Part shown: piece by piece, positions 1 to 5,179 of the stretch
How positions within the stretch are numbered: the stretch's first letter is position 1
Layout of the letters: the number at the start of each line of letters is the position of its first letter
NCBI GenBank assembly: GCA_024763135.1
Contig: JANTGD010000128.1
Span: 1 to 8,875 of the forward strand
Length of the DNA: 8,875 bases
Origin: Thiotrichales bacterium
GTDB lineage: Bacteria > Pseudomonadota > Gammaproteobacteria > UWMA-0217
Direction: 5' to 3'
Notes under the pieces: generated by a model
What the model was told of the DNA's origin: nothing
What the model saw: the letters and a program-made list of their open reading frames with translations, nothing else
Database searches by the model: none
Position numbers and translations under genes: made by a program

Positions 1-2
1 TC

Positions 3-128
3 GTGGTCACCTTATTGGTGATGAGAGGTTTTTCTGATTTGCCAGGTGCACCAAGAGCTTGCATGGACTTTTGTGATCCAACTGAGGTTTTTAGGTTCAA
101 GCATGACAAGATTCGCTATGCCGCTTAG
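3..128 (+). CDS. Possible C-terminal tail of a gene entering from the left edge (SnoaL/NTF2-like?)
   Basis: An open frame runs from the first bases to a TAG at 126-128 and gives 41 residues with no start inside the window. The last part (FCDPTEVFRFKHDKIRYAA) resembles the final beta strands of SnoaL/NTF2-like proteins, where a 'VFRF.DGKI' pattern is common. That resemblance is weak and is my inference. The frame is short and could be chance. If real, it is on the opposite strand to the next gene, the BolA-like gene, and ends about 25 bp before the truncated miniature element at 154-241. Confidence 0.3.
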   Translation: MVTLLVMRGFSDLPGAPRACMDFCDPTEVFRFKHDKIRYAA

Positions 129-153
129 GCGATCTATAGAGTGGCCGGGTTAA

Positions 154-241
154 TAATAGCTGGCTATTGCGAATATCCGCAACGCACAAGTGGGCGATTT
201 TGCGCCGCAAGATGCCGTGTTACGAATTGATCAGAGCTTCC
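154..241 (+). repeat. Miniature element copy A (left-truncated, 88 bp)
   Basis: This stretch matches the right half of the full elements at 6909-7067 and 7146-7304: the ATTGCGAA.ATCCGCAACGC block, then GCGATTTTGCG.CGCAA, then GTGTTACGAATT. It ends with the terminal repeat GAATTGATCAGAGCTTCC at 224-241. The left half and left terminal repeat are missing; homology starts near TAATAGCTGG. The flank GCCGGGTTAATA resembles the sequence around the TTAACAG palindrome at 2854. Confidence 0.8.
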
Positions 242-252
242 CTAAACTAACA

Positions 253-401
253 GACTCAGCGTTTCTGTGATACGCGGCAGCACAGAAACGCCCGAAGGGT
301 TGCCCTGTCTGCGTCTGTGGTGTTGTTGCACTCCTTGGGAAGGGAACAACCACCCCCTGCGAAGTACACCTACCCAGGCATGCAGACAGGACAACTGAGT
401 C
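253..401. other. Multi-stem inverted-repeat structure, candidate structured RNA or palindromic element
   Basis: Several nested complementary arms are visible. The outer pair is GACTCAG (253-259) with CTGAGTC (395-401). A 10-bp hairpin pairs CGTTTCTGTG (260-269) with CACAGAAACG (281-290), followed by a mini-hairpin CCCGAAGGG (291-299). A long stem pairs GTTG-C-CCTGTCTGC (299-312) with GCAGACAGG-A-CAAC (382-395), with one mismatch. Inside it GGTGTTGTT (319-327) pairs with AACAACCACC (345-354) with one bulge. I could not match it to 6S RNA, SRP RNA, RNase P RNA, tmRNA or a common riboswitch. The arms are strand-symmetric, so the transcribed strand is unknown. It may be a palindromic mobile repeat instead of an RNA gene. 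Confidence 0.5.
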
Positions 402-460
402 CGTCAGTTTAAACTGTACGATGTACTAGCCGGAGAAACCCCTTGGCGGTTGCTATGAGA

Positions 461-501
461 CTCGTCACAACAGGGGCGCTCTGTATGAGCGCTTTAACGA
501 G
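461..501. repeat. Nested stem-loop downstream of the BolA-like gene
   Basis: CTCGT (461-465) pairs with ACGAG (497-501) and encloses a 6-bp hairpin GCGCTC-tgtat-GAGCGC (476-492). It lies about 45 bp beyond the stop of the minus-strand BolA-like gene and could slow or end transcription. No T-tract follows on the minus strand, so I do not call it an intrinsic terminator. Confidence 0.4.
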
Positions 502-546
502 GGATTGTTGTAACTGTTGATTGCCCCCGAGTTGTTACGGAATGTT

Positions 547-819
547 TTAGAGTGCAGGTTTGATCTCAATGCGAGGTTGCCCTGCTCGTTTGCTCTGCTC
601 CTCGGGCGTCAATGCTTTAATGCTTAGTGCATGTAAAGCGCCGGATTGAATGTCTGCAGAAAAAATACCCAGAATCGTTTTTTGCCGTTGTAGCATTCCG
701 AGGTCCGCAAAGCCGGTAGAAACGATGACCAGTTCAAAGTTGCAGTCTGCGCCTTTGATATCAATTTCTGCGTCGGGGTAGCGGTCTTTTATCCGCGTTA
801 TCATTTCGTCTTCTTTCAT
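547..819 (-). CDS. ibaG: BolA-family protein, IbaG-like
   Basis: This 90-residue protein has the BolA fold signature: an N-terminal helix, a beta strand FELVIVS (residues 28-34), QRQKTIL (44-50) where BolA2-type proteins have an RHR motif, and GALHALSIKALTPEE (60-74) as the conserved C-terminal block. The Q.Q-T and SIKA.TPEE patterns favour IbaG over BolA. BolA proteins pair with CGFS glutaredoxins to bind a bridging [2Fe-2S] cluster or pass clusters on. The invariant C-terminal histidine is kept (H63). The loop histidine seen in E. coli IbaG (SHF) is replaced by CNF, so C26 could be the second ligand; that is inference. The ATG at 817-819 has GGAG eight bases upstream. The gene follows grxD by 83 bp on the same strand, which supports a shared transcript. 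Confidence 0.9.
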   Translation of the reverse strand: MKEDEMITRIKDRYPDAEIDIKGADCNFELVIVSTGFADLGMLQRQKTILGIFSADIQSGALHALSIKALTPEEQSKRAGQPRIEIKPAL

Positions 820-902
820 TGATGAGTCTCCATGTCTTTAGGGTCAGTGTAATCGATGCGCCAGGGGTTTTGCTCGGGTTCTGGCCTATAGAAAGGGCCG
901 CC

Positions 903-1226
903 TCAAGTAGTCTTTTCTACCGCAGCTTGGAGCATGGGGAGCAGCTCACCACTGGCAAGCATGGCTTCGACAATATCACTGCCGCCGATGATTTCCTGCT
1001 CAATGAATAATTGTGGAAAAGTTGGGAATTCCGACACCTCGGGCAGTGCCTGCATGATCGAGGGCGTGGCGAGCACATCGACCCATGCGAATGGAACTCC
1101 CGTCGATTTTAGTAAGGTGGCCGCTTTAGCAGAAAAGCCACAACGCGGTTCATCTGGCGTGCCTTTCATATAGAGGATGACTGGATTTTCTGCTAACTGA
1201 CTACGGATTTTATCAGATGTTTTCAT
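903..1226 (-). CDS. grxD: Monothiol glutaredoxin, GrxD/Grx4 type
   Basis: This 107-residue protein is full length for a single-domain CGFS glutaredoxin. Visible family features are K21 in ILYMKGTPDEP (glutathione contact), the active site CGFS at 29-32, EFPTFPQLFI (66-75, the TP loop), and GGSDIVEAM (81-89, glutathione-binding). These proteins bind a glutathione-ligated [2Fe-2S] cluster and act in Fe-S delivery, usually with a BolA partner, which lies just downstream here. The ATG at 1224-1226 has AGGA seven bases upstream. That AGGA overlaps the TAG stop of the preceding Fe-S gene, so translation may be coupled. Phenylalanine replaces the usual tryptophan before PTFPQL, a mild variation. Confidence 0.96.
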   Translation of the reverse strand: MKTSDKIRSQLAENPVILYMKGTPDEPRCGFSAKAATLLKSTGVPFAWVDVLATPSIMQALPEVSEFPTFPQLFIEQEIIGGSDIVEAMLASGELLPMLQAAVEKTT

Positions 1227-1235
1227 TACGATTTC

Positions 1236-2594
1236 CTAAACTAAACGTGTATTGAGAAAAGCCGCCAGATGTAGCGAAGCCCGTTCGCAGCCTTCGCGAA
1301 TTTGCTGGCGACAGGAAATTCCATTAGCGATAATGGTTGCCGAAGGTTTCGATCGTATCGTTGGAAGTAAACTTTGTTCGGCCATCTCCATTGCGATTTG
1401 GGCATGTTCTTTTTCTATTCCAAAGCTACCGGCCATACCACAACAGCTGGCTTCGACAAATTCAAACTTCAAATTAGGTATGGATTTAAGTACCTTGCGT
1501 ATCGATTTCATAGCACCTACAGCTTTTTCATGGCAATGACCATGGATCAGCACCTGCTCGCTATCATCGGCGGGCCTGAACTTTCCTGGAAAACGTTTGG
1601 CGGTGAGTTCTTTAGCCAGAAATTCCTCAAAGAGAAAGGTTTTTTTAGCCACAGTCTGTGCGAGATCACCGAGTCCGAGAAAGAGATAGTCATCCCGAAT
1701 GGCTGAAACGCAGGCCGGCTCTAAACCGATAATGGGACGGTTTTTTTCAATATGAGGCTTGAGTGCGTCAAGCAGACGCTGCGCTTCAGTTTTTGCGTGA
1801 TCGACCATGCCTTGCGACAAATAGGTCCGTCCGCAACATAGCGTTGTTGAGGCTTGTTGGTTGTCCTGCGGGGGGCGTAGAAGCGTTACTTGGTAACCGC
1901 TGCGAGTGAGTAGGGCCACCGTGGCATGGAGATTTTCGGGCGCATAATGTTGGGTAAAAGTATCGACAAACAGTACCACTTCTCGTGTGGGCTGTTCCGA
2001 TAGCGCTGCTGTATCAATGTAATCAAGATTCTGAGTTGTTGCTGAATGAGCTTCTGGTAAGCGATGCGCGGCACTGATACCAAGCAATGCGGCGCCGAGT
2101 TTGCGCAGAATTGCACTATTATTTCGCCATTTAACCGCTCTGTGGATAGCGGTAGGGTAACGCTGTAATAGTTTTGGTAAATGGGCGAGCAAACGAGAGC
2201 GCAGTGAAATGCCATTACGCGTGTTCTGTTGAGCCAGATACTCGGTTTTTATCATGGTCATGTCGACAGCATTCTCACATTCTCTTTTGCAGCCTTTACA
2301 GGCAACACAGAGTGCCATGGACTGTTGAAGCTGGGGGTCGAGCAATGCGTCCATCACGCCCGCTTCATTGAGCGCCTGTTTAAGCAGCTTAACCCGGCCC
2401 CCAGTGGAGAGGTGCGGATCTTCTGTGACCCGGAAACTTGGACACATCACGCCCTTACCTAGAGTTTCACATTGACGACTATTAATACAGACCGCGACCG
2501 CTTTGGCAAAATTGCCGCCGGATTTAGGAATATCTGCGTAAGCATCACCCAGACCCGCATCGGTATAGGATGACCAATCTAAAAACGTTTTCAT
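1236..2594 (-). CDS. (Fe-S)-binding oxidoreductase subunit, GlpC/GlcF/YdiJ C-terminal type with CCG domains
   Basis: This cytoplasmic-looking protein has 452 residues from the ATG at 2592-2594. The N-terminal iron-sulfur part has C36-x5-C42-x8-C51-P (in GKGVMCPSFRVTEDPHLSTGGR) and a second motif C96-x2-C99-x2-C102-x3-C106. Two cysteine-rich CCG domains follow: CCGRTYLSQGM (253-263) with EPAC (292-295), and HGHCHEKA (351-358) with CCGMAGSFGIE (384-394). This equals the C-terminal half of YdiJ-like FAD/Fe-S D-2-hydroxyacid dehydrogenases, or a separate GlpC/GlcF-type electron-transfer subunit. No flavin subunit is adjacent. A TTG start at 2645 would add 17 residues (LLFPFQTIAI...) not expected in the family, so I prefer the ATG, although neither has a strong ribosome binding site. 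It is the first gene of the grxD-BolA group. Confidence 0.88.
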   Translation of the reverse strand: MKTFLDWSSYTDAGLGDAYADIPKSGGNFAKAVAVCINSRQCETLGKGVMCPSFRVTEDPHLSTGGRVKLLKQALNEAGVMDALLDPQLQQSMALCVACKGCKRECENAVDMTMIKTEYLAQQNTRNGISLRSRLLAHLPKLLQRYPTAIHRAVKWRNNSAILRKLGAALLGISAAHRLPEAHSATTQNLDYIDTAALSEQPTREVVLFVDTFTQHYAPENLHATVALLTRSGYQVTLLRPPQDNQQASTTLCCGRTYLSQGMVDHAKTEAQRLLDALKPHIEKNRPIIGLEPACVSAIRDDYLFLGLGDLAQTVAKKTFLFEEFLAKELTAKRFPGKFRPADDSEQVLIHGHCHEKAVGAMKSIRKVLKSIPNLKFEFVEASCCGMAGSFGIEKEHAQIAMEMAEQSLLPTIRSKPSATIIANGISCRQQIREGCERASLHLAAFLNTRLV

Positions 2595-2661
2595 CGTCAA
2601 ATGTATTGGCTCTTGTATCGCAATTGTTTGAAAAGGGAATAGCAATCTTACTAAGACAATC

Positions 2662-2689
2662 CATAGTATTAAACCGGCACCATACTATG
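2662..2689. repeat. Inverted repeat upstream of the Fe-S oxidoreductase gene
   Basis: CATAGTAT (2662-2669) and ATACTATG (2682-2689) are perfect 8-bp arms with a 12-base spacer, about 70-95 bp upstream of the ATG at 2594. It could be an operator or part of a small repeat. No T-tract follows on either strand. Confidence 0.4.
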
Positions 2690-2700
2690 CCGTAACCAGA

Positions 2701-2793
2701 GCCTCAGGCATCGCGCTTATCCAGACGCCTGTCGCAGGCAATGGTCGCTCCCTCGGCAAGGCAGGCAAGGCCGAGAGGAGAGATGCCTGAGGC
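2701..2793. repeat. 93-bp palindromic element with three-way-junction fold
   Basis: Perfect 12-bp outer arms GCCTCAGGCATC (2701-2712) and GATGCCTGAGGC (2782-2793) enclose two further stems. GCCTG-tcg-CAGGC lies at 2727-2739. CTCC+CTCGGC (2748-2757) pairs with GCCGAG-A-GGAG (2770-2780) with one bulged A. The whole would fold as a cloverleaf-like structure in RNA or single-stranded DNA. It resembles repetitive extragenic palindromes, but no second copy is in this window. It is not a tRNA: it lacks the D- and T-loop consensus and a CCA-type acceptor. Confidence 0.6.
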
Positions 2794-2853
2794 ACCTGAC
2801 CGATTGATTATTGAAGACAGGCCGTGCTGAGCACGACATCGCATGCTGCCGGG

Positions 2854-2868
2854 TTAACAGCCTGTTAA
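2854..2868. repeat. TTAACAGCCTGTTAA palindrome, copy 1
   Basis: This is a perfect 7+1+7 inverted repeat, identical to 6894-6908. Weaker variants occur at 5420-5434 (CTAACAGCCTGCTAA) and 7542-7557 (ATTAACAGCCTATTTAA region). Copies 1 and 2 share the upstream word CATCGCATG. Confidence 0.7.
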
Positions 2869-2913
2869 TAAAGCCTCATTGATAGAGTCTCCGGGCATTC
2901 TGACGCTCCGCGC

Positions 2914-2975
2914 GCGAACATAGGAGGCATTAGCATTGTATGTCAAACCGGTGCGATACAGTGGATGAATGCCCT
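2914..2975 (+). repeat. Possible remnant of a group II intron 5' end
   Basis: The segment starting GCGCGCGAA and containing ATGTCAAACCGGTGCGATAC then GTGGATGA resembles the minus-strand segment at about 5260-5372, which starts GTGCACGAG and contains ATGTCAAGCCGATGTGACAC then GTGATGA. Both are preceded by GCCTCATT and a TCT. A GYGCRCGA start fits the 5' end of bacterial group II introns. The assignment is inferred from memory of such introns and is not proven. No reverse-transcriptase frame is present. Confidence 0.3.
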
Positions 2976-2999
2976 AGAAAATCGATGAATGTGGTTTTG

Positions 3000-3015
3000 C
3001 TATGGATTGTTTTAA
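3000..3015 (+). repeat. CTATGGATTGTCTTAG motif, variant copy
   Basis: CTATGGATTGTTTTAA differs at two positions from the exact minus-strand copies at 2651-2666 and 5164-5179. It lies about 20 bp beyond the stop of the minus-strand gene at 3035, antisense to that gene. Confidence 0.55.
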
Positions 3016-3034
3016 TGATTAAGCCCGCTTCGCT

Positions 3035-3595
3035 TTATACTGCACCCCAGCCTTCGCGCACCGTGTCATTTTTCAACGCGAGCGTTTCATCCCAAGAAAG
3101 GGATGGATACTTCGGCTTGTAATCTTTGAGCTCGTGCCAAAGAGTGACGATTTTGTCGGCCTTGGATTGACCTTTGAAATCACTTTTTTCCAAGGCTAGT
3201 TCATCGATGACTTCATTCCAGGGTACTCCTTGATCGAGAGGGATTAGGACAAACTCGTTGCCTTCGAGTGTTACTTTTGCGGGTGATGACAGGTTGACGA
3301 CATAAATGACTGATAGCATATCGTCAGAAAAATCGGCACCATACTTCTCAATCATCGTTGGCAGCATTTCGAGCTTATCGAGAGCGCCAACCACAACTCT
3401 GAGTTTGTCGTCGGCAAGCAACACAATGCCGCGCATGACTTCTACAGGTGGCTTGGAGTGCCCTAATGAATCGGCAACCTCTCCTTCAACGAGTATCAGC
3501 TCACCCCGATAACCGGACAAACCGGATGTGCTGGTCTCCTCTAGAAAATTGGTGTTGAAGAAGAGTTTTTGCTCTTTATATTGATCCAAGATCAT
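3035..3595 (-). CDS. Hypothetical protein, 186 aa
   Basis: I do not recognise this family. The frame is open to an ATG at 3676 (213 residues), but only the ATG at 3593-3595 has a good ribosome binding site (AGGA seven bases upstream), so I choose it; the earlier ATGs at 3676 and 3646 have none. The protein begins MILDQYKEQKLFFN and is rich in acidic residues and valine or leucine strands (GELILVEGEVAD, GIVLLADDKLRVVVGALDKL, MLSVIYVVNLSSPAKVTLEG). It ends with a charged, tryptophan-containing tail (WHELKDYKPKYPSLSWDETL). It has no signal peptide, membrane segment or cysteine cluster, so it looks like a soluble cytoplasmic alpha/beta protein. It stands alone between repeat-rich regions, and the opposite strand has only a short shadow frame. 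Confidence 0.72.
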   Translation of the reverse strand: MILDQYKEQKLFFNTNFLEETSTSGLSGYRGELILVEGEVADSLGHSKPPVEVMRGIVLLADDKLRVVVGALDKLEMLPTMIEKYGADFSDDMLSVIYVVNLSSPAKVTLEGNEFVLIPLDQGVPWNEVIDELALEKSDFKGQSKADKIVTLWHELKDYKPKYPSLSWDETLALKNDTVREGWGAV

Positions 3596-3816
3596 TGTAA
3601 GTCCTGTGAGGTTTGAGAGTGACGAGACCTGTATCGCAAAATCCATACCAATCAAGGGATAATAAAAAAACCACATAAAAACAGATAGATATGAAAATCT
3701 ATTTGCCTGCGACCGTGAGCGGTTGTAACCTATCCGACAATTGTTCAGACTTGGCTGGTGCGAGCCAGGCCAGTTATACAGTGCCGTTACATGATGAGAG
3801 ACATCCTAAAAAGTTT

Positions 3817-3830
3817 GTAACGACTCAGCG
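3817..3830 (-). repeat. Inverted copy of the CTGAGTCGTTAC word
   Basis: GTAACGACTCAGCG is the exact reverse complement of CGCTGAGTCGTTAC at 6684-6697 and close to CGCTGAGTGGTTAC at 5561-5574. The rest of the 64-bp unit is not recognisable here. Confidence 0.5.
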
Positions 3831-3892
3831 TATACATCTTTTGCCCCATCTCGGCGTTGTTTTCGTTCGCGAATGGTCTCATATTAACTAGA

Positions 3893-4052
3893 AGAAGCTC
3901 TGATCAATTCGTAACACGGCATTTTGCGGCGCAAAATCGCTCACTTCTGCGGTGTGGCTCTTCGCAATAGCCCGCGTTTACGTGCGATCCGCGCCTTGAA
4001 CTGGACGATTTTTCACCACCATCTGCTCGCGCCAGAATTAATCAGAGCTTCC
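3893..4052 (-). mobile_element. Miniature inverted-repeat element copy B (160 bp)
   Basis: The left end AGAAGCTCTGATCAATTC (3893-3910) and right end GAATTAATCAGAGCTTCC (4035-4052) are near-perfect 18-bp terminal inverted repeats. The interior is the reverse complement of copies C and D (GTAACACGGCATTTTGCG, GCGATCCGCGCC, ACTGGACGATTTTT, TGCTCGCGCCAG). It codes for nothing. No clear target duplication is visible. It ends 25 bp before the ABM gene start and so forms most of that gene's upstream region. Confidence 0.85.
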
Positions 4053-4077
4053 TTTAAAAAATTGGAGATTAGGAAAA

Positions 4078-4380
4078 ATGTATATTGCAATGAATCGTTT
4101 CCGTATTGTGCCAGGCAGGGAAGAAGAATTTATAGAAATATGGAGGCAACGGGATTCTTATCTCGAAGGTGTCCCTGGTTTCGGTGAATTTCATTTGTTA
4201 CAAGGCCCAAGCACCGAAGAGGCAACGCTGTTTGCCTCCCACTCAACGTGGGATGCGGAACAAGATTTTGTAAACTGGACAAAATCAGAGTCTTTTCGCA
4301 AAGCGCATGCGAATGCGGGACAAAAACGAGACATCTACCTGGGGCCTCCGCAATTCGAAGGTTTTACGGTGGTCTTGTAA
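4078..4380 (+). CDS. Antibiotic biosynthesis monooxygenase (ABM) domain protein, IsdG-like
   Basis: This 100-residue single-domain protein has a dimeric alpha/beta-barrel ABM pattern: MYIAMNRFRIVPGREEEF, then PGFGEFHLLQGP, TLFASHSTWDAEQDFVNWTKSESFRKAH, and EGFTVVL. The residues at N6, W67 and H77 match in type and nearly in number the Asn-Trp-His set required by the staphylococcal heme-degrading enzymes IsdG (N7, W67, H77) and IsdI (N6, W66, H76). This suggests heme binding or heme degradation in the cytoplasm, but the wider ABM family includes quinol oxygenases and proteins of unknown substrate. The ATG at 4078 has GGAG ten bases upstream and AGGA close by. It is a single gene, convergent with the hemerythrin gene, with a miniature element immediately upstream. 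Confidence 0.87.
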   Translation: MYIAMNRFRIVPGREEEFIEIWRQRDSYLEGVPGFGEFHLLQGPSTEEATLFASHSTWDAEQDFVNWTKSESFRKAHANAGQKRDIYLGPPQFEGFTVVL

Positions 4381-4384
4381 ACTA

Positions 4385-4398
4385 CTAAGACAATTCGT
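4385..4398 (-). repeat. Partial copy of the CTATGGATTGTCTTAG motif
   Basis: CTAAGACAATTCGT keeps the CTAAGACAAT half of the motif. It lies just after the stop of the ABM gene, in the 60-bp gap before the convergent hemerythrin gene. No strong terminator hairpin is visible in that gap. Confidence 0.35.
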
Positions 4399-4440
4399 AA
4401 TGATTCAGCACACCGTTAAAACTGACTGTTGCGGATTGCC

Positions 4441-4863
4441 TCAGTATTTGTTCGATTTTTGAATATGTGCTACGAGTGAGCTGTCCATGGTGGCAGTATG
4501 CAATGTAAACCAATCGGGAAGTTGTTGGGTGACGTAGGCTCGGGCGAATTGAGTAGACCCTTTATTCACTTTGCGGAGCATTCTGTGTAAATCTCCCAAT
4601 ACACGATCATGATCCGCTGTATGTTCCGCGGTTGCGGTATAATTCGTAGCTTGCATCAGCGCCGCTTCTGAGGAGAAATGCGCCTCGGTATGTGTGACCA
4701 GCGCGTTGAATAATTCAGCAAACTGCGCCCGATCTGCCTTTGCCAATCGATTGAGCAGGTGTATAAATTCATGATGAATCTCATCGATGTCGTCGTAGCC
4801 AAGCGAATATCGTGCGTCGCTAGGATCGATTAGGTCGGTGATACTTTGGCTGGAGTCAGTCAT
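4441..4863 (-). CDS. Bacteriohemerythrin
   Basis: This 140-residue protein is one hemerythrin four-helix bundle with a short N-terminal lead. All seven expected di-iron ligands can be placed: H30 (IDEIHHEF), H62 and E66 (HTEAHFSSEAALM), H81 and H85 (AEHTADHD), H122 and D127 (LPDWFTLHTATMD). Bacteriohemerythrins bind O2 reversibly in the cytoplasm and serve as oxygen carriers, buffers or sensors. It has no fused signalling domain, so a carrier or buffer role is most likely. Its start overlaps the upstream four-cysteine gene by 8 bp, which indicates translational coupling. A role in oxygen protection of nitrogenase is inferred from the nearby nifH and not shown by the sequence. Confidence 0.92.
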   Translation of the reverse strand: MTDSSQSITDLIDPSDARYSLGYDDIDEIHHEFIHLLNRLAKADRAQFAELFNALVTHTEAHFSSEAALMQATNYTATAEHTADHDRVLGDLHRMLRKVNKGSTQFARAYVTQQLPDWFTLHTATMDSSLVAHIQKSNKY

Positions 4864-5092
4864 CGATGGGATTCGCGCGACGATAAGGAATGGATTTATT
4901 CAGCTTATGCGCGATATAGCTGGAAAATTCATCGACATTTTCATAATCGTAGTCGATTGCCAGCTCGGTCAGTTGTTCAATGAGCGCGCGTAGCCGCATA
5001 ATTTCTTCGAGGGTTCTACCGCAGGTTAAACAGCGTGTTCCATCATCTCTGCAGGCGGTTTTCCCCAGGCATGGTTTGAATTGACTCATCAT
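4856..5092 (-). CDS. Four-cysteine small protein, DUF1289-like N-terminus
   Basis: This 78-residue protein has cysteines C8, C14, C21 and C24 followed by GRTLEEI, which resembles the DUF1289 pattern C-x3-C-x6-C-x2-CGRT..EI. Here the first spacing is five instead of three. The cysteines could hold zinc or an Fe-S cluster; the family's function is unknown to me. The rest is a helical segment (ALIEQLTELAIDYDYENVDEFSSYIAHKLNKSI). Two ATG codons are adjacent (5090-5092 and 5087-5089), with CGGAG five or eight bases upstream; either could be used. The stop overlaps the hemerythrin start, so the two proteins are probably made together. Confidence 0.82.
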   Translation of the reverse strand: MMSQFKPCLGKTACRDDGTRCLTCGRTLEEIMRLRALIEQLTELAIDYDYENVDEFSSYIAHKLNKSIPYRRANPIDD

Positions 5093-5163
5093 GAGTACTC
5101 CGTTCTGAAAAAAACGCAGTCACGCAGAAGATTCACGAATAGCATGGCTGCGGCTTACGGTTG

Positions 5164-5179
5164 CTAAGACAATCCATAG
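5164..5179 (-). repeat. CTATGGATTGTCTTAG motif, exact copy upstream of the four-cysteine gene
   Basis: It is identical to 2651-2666 and read in the same direction as the gene that starts 72 bp downstream. The other exact copy is 57 bp from the Fe-S gene start, in the same relative orientation. It may be a promoter element or the edge of a mobile repeat. Confidence 0.6.

Larger units (their letters stand above)
129..546. other. Gene-free, structure-rich intergenic region
   Basis: I see no coding frame of note between the left-edge open frame and the BolA-like stop codon. The region holds a truncated miniature element (154-241), a multi-stem inverted-repeat structure (253-401) and nested stems (461-501). 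No clear intrinsic terminator with a T-tract is visible for the minus-strand operon that ends at 547. Confidence 0.6.
2595..3034. other. Gene-free intergenic region with palindromes and intron-like debris
   Basis: Nothing convincing is coded here. A plus-strand frame at 2940-3122 has no ribosome binding site and overlaps the neighbour's 3' end, so I leave it out. The region contains the 16-bp motif (2651-2666 and 3000-3015), a CATAGTAT/ATACTATG stem, the three-way palindrome (2701-2793), the hairpin GTGCTgAGCAC near 2823, the TTAACAG palindrome (2854-2868) and a group II intron-like fragment (about 2914-2975). Confidence 0.6.
3596..4077. other. Gene-free region between the hypothetical gene and the ABM gene
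   Basis: This region holds upstream codons of the hypothetical frame, a stem ATAGAT-atgaaa-ATCTAT (3685-3702), GGTTgtAACC (3721-3730), a 7-bp stem CTTGGCT/AGCCAGG (3750-3769), the word GTAACGACTCAGCG (3817-3830) and miniature element B (3893-4052). A plus-strand frame at 3691-3891 lacks a ribosome binding site and runs through these repeats, so I do not call it a gene. Confidence 0.55.

Noticed and set aside
819..1010. Plus-strand open frame opposite grxD and the grxD-BolA gap
   Set aside because: It is a shadow of the CGFS glutaredoxin gene; the glutaredoxin has full family motifs and the shadow has none.
1252..1706. Overlapping plus-strand frames opposite the Fe-S oxidoreductase gene
   Set aside because: The minus-strand frame carries cysteine motifs and CCG domains across its full length; these frames are chance readings of the other strand.
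2701..2793. tRNA-like cloverleaf
   Set aside because: The stems do not match tRNA arm lengths, and there are no conserved D-loop or T-loop bases or anticodon arm.
2940..3122. 60-residue plus-strand frame
   Set aside because: It overlaps the 3' end of the hypothetical gene, has no ribosome binding site, and its start coincides with the intron-like repeat.
3691..3891. 66-residue plus-strand frame
   Set aside because: It has no ribosome binding site and runs through short stems and the repeated GTAACGACTCAGCG word, so it is likely non-coding.
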